Below, in pieces: positions 7,141 to 12,581 of a stretch of 14,771 bases of DNA (its first letter is position 1; each line of letters begins with the position of its first letter). Below the pieces are notes generated by a model that saw nothing but the letters and a program-made list of their open reading frames with translations, had not been told where the DNA came from and searched no databases. The position numbers and the translations under genes were made by a program. The stretch covers positions 9,459-24,229 of the forward strand of contig JAHFSN010000002.1 in assembly GCA_023265735.1 (NCBI GenBank), written 5' to 3'. The stretch comes from Spirochaetaceae bacterium (GTDB lineage: Bacteria; Spirochaetota; Spirochaetia; JABEVK01).

Positions 7141-8573
7141 TCTTCCAGCACCCAAACCCCGGCGGGCACCTTCACCGGCTTTCCGTCTTGTCGAAGGGGC
7201 GCGGCCAGGGGGACCAAGGGGAACCGGAGGCCCGTGGCCGTCTTCACAGGGTCGTCGATCAGGAGCGGCAGCCGAAGGCGCTCGGCCAAGGATTGCAGGA
7301 TGGAGGCCCGGGTGACCGGACTTCCCAGAAGAGTGTATTCGAGCCGGTGCACACTGCCCATGGTCCCCGAGAACACCTCTCCCCAGCTCAGCCCCATGGA
7401 AAAATCGAGGTCGGACGTCAGCCAGTCGGGGCGAACGTCGTTGTAGGTCATCCGGTACCCGAGAAACTCCTGGGCCAGGGCCACGGCCCGCTCCAGGTCG
7501 TCCTCCTGGCCTAGGGGGGCCCCAAAGCTGATAAGGAGCGTGTCTCCCAGAATCTTGTTGACGCTGCCGCCCCGGCCGTAGGTGAGATCCATCAGATCGG
7601 TGAGGAGCTCGTTGAGGAACGAGGCGTACTTGTCGGCGCCCACGGTTTTCCAGAGGCCCTGAATACGGTTGATCTTCACCTGAAGGATGGCTGCGTTCCC
7701 CAGGGACTCCCTGGTCGCGCTCACGCCCCCCTGAAGGATCCGGGCCAGCACGTCGCCCGAGAAGAACCGGGCCAGGGCCGCCTTGTCCTGGGCCAGGGAC
7801 TCGTTGCGGTGTTCCAGGGCCTCTTCCTGGGTCTTGAGGTTTTCCACCATCTTGATGTGGGCCGTGATGTTGGAAAGCGATCCCGCCAGCCGCAGCACCT
7901 TTCCGTGCTCGTCAAACTCCCCGACGCCGCGGACCAGCATCCACAGGTAATCGCCGGCCTTGTTCTTCATCCGGAAGTACGACGAGAGGGCCGCCCCTTC
8001 CCCCCGGCAATAGGTTTGGATCGCCTGCTTGACGGCCGTGATGTCTTCTGGATGGACCCGGTCGAACCATTCCGATACGTTTTTGGTGAGCTCGAAGCTG
8101 GCGTATCCCAACAGGGCCTTCCAGCGGCCCGAGAAGTCCATCTCGTTTCGACGCAGATCCCACTCCCACAGGCCGTCCTGACTGCCCCGGAGGGCCAGGG
8201 AGAACTGCTGGGTTTCGGAAACGCTGCGCAGGGGCCGGACCATGCCGATGTAGCCGTCGACCTCACCCTGAAAGTCCCGCAGGACCACGGCGTTGATCTG
8301 GCAGCCGACCTCTTCCTTGGCCTTGGTCAGCAGCTTGATCCGGAACCCCGTCACCGCGCCGTTGGCCTCGATCTCGTGCCGAAACCGGCGCCTCTCGGTG
8401 GGGAGGGCCAGGATATCCTCGACGTGCTTGCGCAGGAGCTCGATGCGCGAATACCCGAGCCAGTGGCAGAAGGCGAGGTTGACGTCGACGAAGTAGCCTT
8501 CCTGAGTGGTGATGTACATTCCGTCCCGGGACGTGTCGAAGAACACCTTGTAGTGGTCGCGCTGGAGCAGCAT
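7128..8573 (-). CDS. PAS-PAS-class III nucleotide cyclase-like protein, catalytic residues degenerate
   Basis: The 481-residue protein has no membrane segment. PAS 1 lies at about 5-115 and PAS 2 of the PAS_3/PAC type at about 123-243 (DGLWEWDLRRNEM, GDYLWMLVRG). A short coiled coil (about 240-265) leads to a class III cyclase homology domain at about 292-430. Recognisable motifs are GGSVNKILGD (Lys340, Asp344), FGAP, and GSVHRLEYTLLG. Lys340 and Thr414 fit an adenine-specific pair. However, the first metal Asp is replaced by Lys300, and the VNxAxRL motif reads VTRASIL, losing both the Asn (Thr421) and the Arg (Ile425). cAMP synthesis is therefore unlikely (inference); the domain may bind a nucleotide or act as a dimeric output. 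The start ATG lies 6 bases after the stop of the Amt-kinase gene, with AAGG about 10 bases upstream. It is the last gene of the signalling operon, and its end overlaps lon. Confidence 0.88.
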   Translation of the reverse strand: MLLQRDHYKVFFDTSRDGMYITTQEGYFVDVNLAFCHWLGYSRIELLRKHVEDILALPTERRRFRHEIEANGAVTGFRIKLLTKAKEEVGCQINAVVLRDFQGEVDGYIGMVRPLRSVSETQQFSLALRGSQDGLWEWDLRRNEMDFSGRWKALLGYASFELTKNVSEWFDRVHPEDITAVKQAIQTYCRGEGAALSSYFRMKNKAGDYLWMLVRGVGEFDEHGKVLRLAGSLSNITAHIKMVENLKTQEEALEHRNESLAQDKAALARFFSGDVLARILQGGVSATRESLGNAAILQVKINRIQGLWKTVGADKYASFLNELLTDLMDLTYGRGGSVNKILGDTLLISFGAPLGQEDDLERAVALAQEFLGYRMTYNDVRPDWLTSDLDFSMGLSWGEVFSGTMGSVHRLEYTLLGSPVTRASILQSLAERLRLPLLIDDPVKTATGLRFPLVPLAAPLRQDGKPVKVPAGVWVLEDPKD

Positions 8574-8579
8574 CGTCCG

Positions 8580-11318
8580 CTAGCCTTGGGTCTTGGGGTC
8601 GGGGAGGGTCACCTGGAACTCGAGGAACTTCTCACTTTCAAACCGCACCCCCAGTTTCCCTCGGGCCTCTTTGACGAGCCGGCCCACCAGGGACAGTCCC
8701 ACGCCTCGGCCGGCTTCCATGCCCACGGCCGCCGTGCTGACGCCATCGGTGAACAGGAACTTGATCCAGTCTGACTTTGTCCATTTGTCGAGCTGGTAGT
8801 CTTGCCACCCGTCCTCCTTGGCCTTGAGGCGCAGCGCCTTCAGGTCGAGGCCGGACCCGTCGTCCCTCACCGAAACTTCTACACCGCCCAGACTCCTTCG
8901 GGTGGTGACCGTCACGGTTCCGACCTCGGGTTTGCGGAGGTTCTCCCGGAGCACCGGGGCCTCGATCCCATGGACGACGGCGTTTCGGACCAACTGGAGG
9001 AGGATGTCCTTCCAGACCGCTTGCCGGGGGCCGAGGTGGGCCGGGTCCAGTCCGTCGGCCTTCAGCTCCGCCCGTTTTCCCCGGGCCTCCGCCGTCTGCC
9101 TCACCAGGGTTTCCAGCTGGACCACCAGGGCGTCCGGGGCCTTCTCGGCCTGGACCATCGACGACTGGAACCCCTGCAGTCTGCCGACCATGGCCGACAT
9201 GCGGTCGCCAATCTCCTGAAACTCCCCGAACCTCAAGGCAAACCCCAGGAAGTCGCTGTTGGCTAGCACTTTCTTCTTCTGAAGGTCCTGGACGATGTCC
9301 TCCAGCCGGTGGGCCGCTTCGGCCACGAAATCGAGCTCCAGAAGGGCCGCCTCTCCCTTGATGCTGTGGAGAATTCGGAGTGACTGCTTGATGACTTCCT
9401 TGGGGGCGTTCTGCCCTGTCTCCATCAGGCGGTTGATCTGGGCCGTCTTGTCCTGGAACCCCAAAAGGAATTCGGAGAGAAGCGAGGGGTCGACGTGGAG
9501 GAGTTTGTAGAACAGCTCCATTTCCTGTTCCCGGTCGCGGTGCTGGAGGTCCAGCGTTTTCTTCAGGCGGATCTCTTCGGTCATATCCCGGACGATCACC
9601 ATGGCCCGGACGACCTTTCCCTCTTCCACGATCCGGCGAAATTGGATTTGAACGTGCCGCTCTTGGGGAAGGCCGCCCGACCCGAGCCCGCCGGTCAATT
9701 CGAGGTCGCGGACGGGGTTGAGCCTCTGGACCACGGCGTCGTCGACGCCGGCATCAAAGAGGACCCCCAGAAAGTCCGGCCAGGAGGCCAGGGCCGACGG
9801 ATTCGTCAGGGGAGAGAGCACCTCCTCGAGGCTCCGCCCGGCCAGGCCTTCGGTCTCTAGAATGGTTTCCAGGGCCGCCGAATAGAAGGGGCCCAGCCGG
9901 CCATCGGGGTCGAGGAGGAAGAGACCCTCATGGAGGTTGTCGAGGATGCTAACGTACTCCGACCTGGCTACAAGGTTGGCCTGCAAATTGTCCATGACCC
10001 GGTTGTACTGGCTGGCAATCTGCCCCACTTCCGTAAACGGTTCCACAGGCGCTCGCAACGAAAGGTTGCCCGTCTTGGCCTGGTCCTCCAGTGTTCGGTA
10101 GAGGTCATAAATTTCGGTGGACGCCTTATGCTCGGCGACGTTGAGTCCCTGCGCTTCCTCAAGGGCACCCACACGGATGGGCCAGACCTTGTTCAGCAGC
10201 CAGACGAAGACGAAGGACACCGAGAATGCCCAGAGTCCGCAGGCCGCGATCCCGAGAAACTGGACTCCAAACTGGGCACCTCGGCTCAAGCCTGTCTGCC
10301 AGAGCGCCTGGTCGCCAAAAAGGGCCAGAGCCAGAATACCCCAGGCGCCGCATCCCAGGTGGACCGGGATGGCGCCCACAGCGTCGTCGACCATCAGGCG
10401 GTCGAGGAGGGCTTCGATGCCCAACATGATGGGGCCCGCCAGGGCCCCCACAAGGATCGCCGAACCTTCGTTGAAGTAGGGAGCCCCCGCCGTGACGCCC
10501 ACCAAGCCCGCCAGGGCACCGTTGATGACGAGGGAAACGTCGGGGAACCCCCGAAGCCTCCAACCCACCAGCAGCGTGACGATCATGCCCGCCGCCCCCG
10601 CCAGGGACGTCTTCACAATGATTCCCGGAACGTCGCCGTTCACGGCCAGCGTCGAGCCGCCGTTGAAACCGAACCAGCCAAACCAGAGGAGCAGCGTTCC
10701 AAAGATGGACGTCTGAAGCCCGGCTCCCGTGATCCGGTTCACCGAACCGTCTTCGTTGTACCTTCCGATCCGTGGTCCGAGGACCAGCAGGACGGCCAGG
10801 GAAATCCAGCCCCCCGTGGCGTGGACCACGGCGCCACCGGCGAAATCCAGAAAACCCATCTTCACGAGCCACCCGGTCTTCTCGCCCTCCAGGGCACCGC
10901 CCCAAACCCAATGCCCCAGGACGGGGTAAACGAACCCGGAGAACATCAGCGTGATCACGAGGTAGGAGCCAAACCTGATCCGTTCGGCAACGGCCCCCGA
11001 GACGATGGTCGCCGAAGTCGAGGCGAACATGGCGTGAAAAAGGAAGAAGAGCGAGGGCCACGTCTGTTTGAAGTTCATAACAAACTCTGACCCGCCGGTC
11101 AGGCCGAGCTGGGAAGCTCCAAACATCAGGCCGAACCCTAACAGCCAGTACACGAGGAGGGAGACCCCGAGGTCGGTGAGGACTTTCGTGGAAACGTTGA
11201 TCGAATTCTTCGATCGGGTCATTCCCGATTCCAGCATGGCAAAGCCAACCCGCATGACGAACACGAGGGCTGACGCGACGACGATCCAGAGAACGTCTAG
11301 GTCCGAATGGAGGGGCAC
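8580..11318 (-). CDS. Ammonium transporter fused to HAMP-PAS-HPt-CheA-like kinase (ammonium sensor kinase)
   Basis: Residues 1-380 are an Amt channel with about 11 membrane segments and are followed by cytoplasmic signalling domains, 912 residues in all. By comparison with E. coli AmtB, the gate phenylalanines (Phe98, Phe218), the pore Trp139, Asp158, the twin pore histidines His166 and His320, and Ser222 are kept. A HAMP-like stretch (about 398-448, EVGQIASQYNRVMDNL) leads to a PAS domain (about 450-580). An HPt domain (about 600-690) carries His651 in ILHSIKGEA, the CheA P1 motif. A CheA-type ATPase (about 740-905) has QLVRNAVVHGIE, DDGSGLD and GRGVGLSLVGRL. There is no CheW-binding P5 domain. 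Known Amt-histidine kinase fusions act as ammonium sensors (e.g. Ks-Amt5 of Kuenenia). The start is GTG at 11318-11316, chosen for GGAG six bases upstream and a 3-base gap after the CheX-like gene. The partner is probably the receiver encoded two genes earlier. Confidence 0.93.
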   Translation of the reverse strand: MPLHSDLDVLWIVVASALVFVMRVGFAMLESGMTRSKNSINVSTKVLTDLGVSLLVYWLLGFGLMFGASQLGLTGGSEFVMNFKQTWPSLFFLFHAMFASTSATIVSGAVAERIRFGSYLVITLMFSGFVYPVLGHWVWGGALEGEKTGWLVKMGFLDFAGGAVVHATGGWISLAVLLVLGPRIGRYNEDGSVNRITGAGLQTSIFGTLLLWFGWFGFNGGSTLAVNGDVPGIIVKTSLAGAAGMIVTLLVGWRLRGFPDVSLVINGALAGLVGVTAGAPYFNEGSAILVGALAGPIMLGIEALLDRLMVDDAVGAIPVHLGCGAWGILALALFGDQALWQTGLSRGAQFGVQFLGIAACGLWAFSVSFVFVWLLNKVWPIRVGALEEAQGLNVAEHKASTEIYDLYRTLEDQAKTGNLSLRAPVEPFTEVGQIASQYNRVMDNLQANLVARSEYVSILDNLHEGLFLLDPDGRLGPFYSAALETILETEGLAGRSLEEVLSPLTNPSALASWPDFLGVLFDAGVDDAVVQRLNPVRDLELTGGLGSGGLPQERHVQIQFRRIVEEGKVVRAMVIVRDMTEEIRLKKTLDLQHRDREQEMELFYKLLHVDPSLLSEFLLGFQDKTAQINRLMETGQNAPKEVIKQSLRILHSIKGEAALLELDFVAEAAHRLEDIVQDLQKKKVLANSDFLGFALRFGEFQEIGDRMSAMVGRLQGFQSSMVQAEKAPDALVVQLETLVRQTAEARGKRAELKADGLDPAHLGPRQAVWKDILLQLVRNAVVHGIEAPVLRENLRKPEVGTVTVTTRRSLGGVEVSVRDDGSGLDLKALRLKAKEDGWQDYQLDKWTKSDWIKFLFTDGVSTAAVGMEAGRGVGLSLVGRLVKEARGKLGVRFESEKFLEFQVTLPDPKTQG

Positions 11319-11321
11319 GAT

Positions 11322-11768
11322 CTACTCCAGGCCCACCACAAGGAAGGCCTTTTCCTTGTGCCAGTTGAGGGGGATGACGAACACGGGCGGCTTGAGTCTG
11401 ACCAGGATATCGTCGGGTCGTCCTTTGATGAGCATGGGAACGGAGATCAGGAAGTCGGCCCCAAAACTTCGTCGCACATTCCCGGCAATGGTGTTCGTCA
11501 GTTCTCCTACCATGTCCAGCAGCGTATCTTCGTCGGCTTCTTCGGCATCCAGGATAACCTTGGTCAGCTCGCTCAGAAGCACCTTGCCGGCCGTGAAGTA
11601 GATTCCCCCTTTCCGGGGACCCGAGATGCCGATCAGCCCCGTGTAGTCGAGGACGACAGGTTCGGCGTTCTTTACGTAGGGGATGCCCATGGCGGCCTCC
11701 TCTCCCGTGACCTGACCAAAGTATGTTGTGACGACTTCGATGAAAAACTTGAGTTCGACTTCGGTCAT
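11322..11768 (-). CDS. CheX-family response-regulator phosphatase
   Basis: At 148 residues this fits the CheC/CheX/FliY fold family, in the single-helix CheX form. The catalytic ExxN motif lies in VGELTNTIAGN, giving Glu89 and Asn92. The C-terminal half (SVPMLIKGRPDD, then the strands PVFVIPL and KAFLVVGL) fits the CheX sheet. Such proteins remove phosphate from CheY-type receivers in the cytosol. Only one ExxN site is visible, as in CheX. The start ATG at 11768 overlaps the stop of the upstream receiver gene by 4 bases (ATGA), and AGGAGG at 11775-11780 is a strong ribosome-binding site. Placement directly between a CheY-like gene and a CheA-like kinase suggests it resets this particular receiver; it may not be the chemotaxis CheX of the cell. 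Confidence 0.85.
   Translation of the reverse strand: MTEVELKFFIEVVTTYFGQVTGEEAAMGIPYVKNAEPVVLDYTGLIGISGPRKGGIYFTAGKVLLSELTKVILDAEEADEDTLLDMVGELTNTIAGNVRRSFGADFLISVPMLIKGRPDDILVRLKPPVFVIPLNWHKEKAFLVVGLE
11325..11328 (-). promoter_or_regulatory. Ribosome-binding site that fixes the GTG start of the Amt-kinase
   Basis: On the minus strand GGAG is followed by TAGATC and then GTG. It lies at the very end of the CheX-like gene, just before that gene's TAG stop. No ATG with a Shine-Dalgarno exists nearby, so this site supports GTG at 11318 as the start. Confidence 0.65.
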
Positions 11769-12130
11769 GGGGGGCCTCCTGCAACCCTGCGGATCTCGTC
11801 CACCAGCTGGGTTTCTGTAAAGGGTTTGGGGAGGAACGACTTCGCCCCCAGCTTAAGGGCCTTGAGGCCGGTCCCCGGGTCACTGAGGGCCGAAATCACG
11901 ATGACCTTCACCGACGGCTTCAGGGCGAGAAGCCGGGACAGACAGGTCAGGCCGTCCATTTGGGGCATGGTGATGTCGAGGGTGACGAGGTCGGGGAGGG
12001 TGGTCTGGAACTGGTCCAGGGCCTCCTGTCCGTTGGTCGCCGTGGCCACCAGTTCCAGATTCAGGGGAGAGAGGTACTTCTGGATGGCCCGGCGCATGAT
12101 GCTGGAATCGTCGACGATCATCAGTTTCAT
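11765..12130 (-). CDS. Stand-alone CheY-like response regulator receiver
   Basis: The 121 residues form a single receiver domain with no output domain. The acidic pocket is Asp7-Asp8, the phosphorylation site is Asp52 in VTLDITMPQMDG, the switch Ser is Ser80 and the invariant Lys is Lys102 in FLPKPF. It would accept phosphate from a histidine kinase and act by protein contact. The gene is first in the four-gene minus-strand operon and overlaps the CheX-like phosphatase by 4 bases. The kinase two genes downstream, with a CheA-type HPt and ATPase, is the natural donor (inference). The start ATG is at 12130. No Shine-Dalgarno is visible upstream; an in-frame ATG at codon 4 would cut the first strand, so the longer form is kept. 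Confidence 0.93.
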   Translation of the reverse strand: MKLMIVDDSSIMRRAIQKYLSPLNLELVATATNGQEALDQFQTTLPDLVTLDITMPQMDGLTCLSRLLALKPSVKVIVISALSDPGTGLKALKLGAKSFLPKPFTETQLVDEIRRVAGGPP

Positions 12131-12141
12131 GGCGATGGATC

Positions 12142-12158
12142 ATCAAGAATCATGCCAA
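12142..12158 (-). promoter_or_regulatory. Sigma-54-like -24/-12 motif upstream of the ammonium-sensing operon
   Basis: On the minus strand TTGGCATGATTCTTGAT fits TTGGCAYR-N4-TTGCW at every fixed position except one: the -12 GC reads GA. GG is followed by exactly 10 bases before that dinucleotide. The GC is normally the best conserved part, which weakens the call. Initiation would fall at about 12131, almost at the start codon. Confidence 0.2.
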
Positions 12159-12177
12159 TCGGTACAGGACAGGGCAA
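12149..12177 (-). promoter_or_regulatory. Candidate sigma-70-type promoter for the signalling operon
   Basis: On the minus strand TTGCCC (12172-12177) and CATGAT (12149-12154) are separated by 17 bases, each matching the consensus at 4 of 6 positions. Initiation would fall near 12142, leaving a leader of roughly a dozen bases before the receiver ATG at 12130. It overlaps a sigma-54-like motif, so at most one of the two is likely real. Confidence 0.3.
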
Positions 12178-12278
12178 CTCCTGACAGAATAAGTCATATA
12201 CAAGATATCCCGCCCTGGAACGCCCGCTTCCTTTCCTCCCTGGCGGAAGGATTCAGGCACAGGAATGTAGAACGGGGC

Positions 12279-12307
12279 TTGGAATCCCCGGGGACATGTC
12301 CTACACT
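12279..12307 (+). promoter_or_regulatory. Candidate promoter with palindromic spacer for the zinc-ribbon/propeller pair
   Basis: TTGGAA (12279-12284) and TACACT (12302-12307) are 17 bases apart, each 4 of 6 to the sigma-70 consensus. The 17-base spacer consists exactly of two overlapping perfect palindromes, TCCCCGGGGA (12285-12294) and GGACATGTCC (12292-12301), which could be an operator. Initiation would fall near 12314, the second ATG of the following gene. Confidence 0.35.
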
Positions 12308-12574
12308 AAAGCTATGGAAGTCAGCTTCTGCCCTGATTGTTCCCATGCGGTCCCACCCCACTATCTGTTCTGTCCCCAGTGCGGTGCCGACCTCAGCCAT
12401 ACCCCGGACTTCGAGGGGTTGCTTGACCAGTGCCTGAAACCCTTGGAAGAAATGGAGTGGAGGAACAACCGCCACCGGCTCGCCCTGCTCCTGACGAGGC
12501 TGGAAGTTCTCGAGGAGGGCCTCGGCCTCTTTTTGGAAGAAGGCAGAAAAGATCCCCGGGCCTCGTGCCGATAA
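12296..12574 (+). CDS. Small double-CxxC zinc-ribbon protein of unknown function
   Basis: The 92-residue protein has a treble-clef-like zinc ribbon at its N-terminus: Cys12-x2-Cys15 and Cys26-x2-Cys29 in FCPDC and FCPQCG. An acidic, Leu-rich helical tail (about 38-85, LLDQCLKPLEEMEW and VLEEGLGLFLEEG) could form a coiled coil or dimer. I do not recognise a specific family. Such ribbons usually mediate protein or nucleic-acid contacts. The start is uncertain. ATG 12296 has no correctly spaced Shine-Dalgarno. ATG 12314 gives an 86-residue form beginning MEVSFCPDC and coincides with the predicted transcription start, so leaderless translation is possible. The stop TAA at 12572-12574 is merged with the ribosome-binding site of the next gene, 7 bases ahead, which suggests an operon. 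Confidence 0.72.
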   Translation: MSYTKAMEVSFCPDCSHAVPPHYLFCPQCGADLSHTPDFEGLLDQCLKPLEEMEWRNNRHRLALLLTRLEVLEEGLGLFLEEGRKDPRASCR

Positions 12575-12581
12575 GGGAACC

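Noticed and set aside
9930..11090. 386-codon plus-strand frame opposite the Amt domain
   Set aside because: Composition is Gln/Asp/Pro-rich with no domain; it is the reverse strand of conserved membrane segments.
10159..11883. 574-codon minus-strand frame across the CheX-like gene and the Amt region
   Set aside because: It is Arg/Gly/Pro-rich out-of-frame translation of two genes with conserved motifs in their own frames.
12131..12220. FliA-type (sigma-28) flagellar promoter for the chemotaxis-like operon
   Set aside because: The only partial match, ACCGATTG, lacks a TAAA-like -35 at the right distance.
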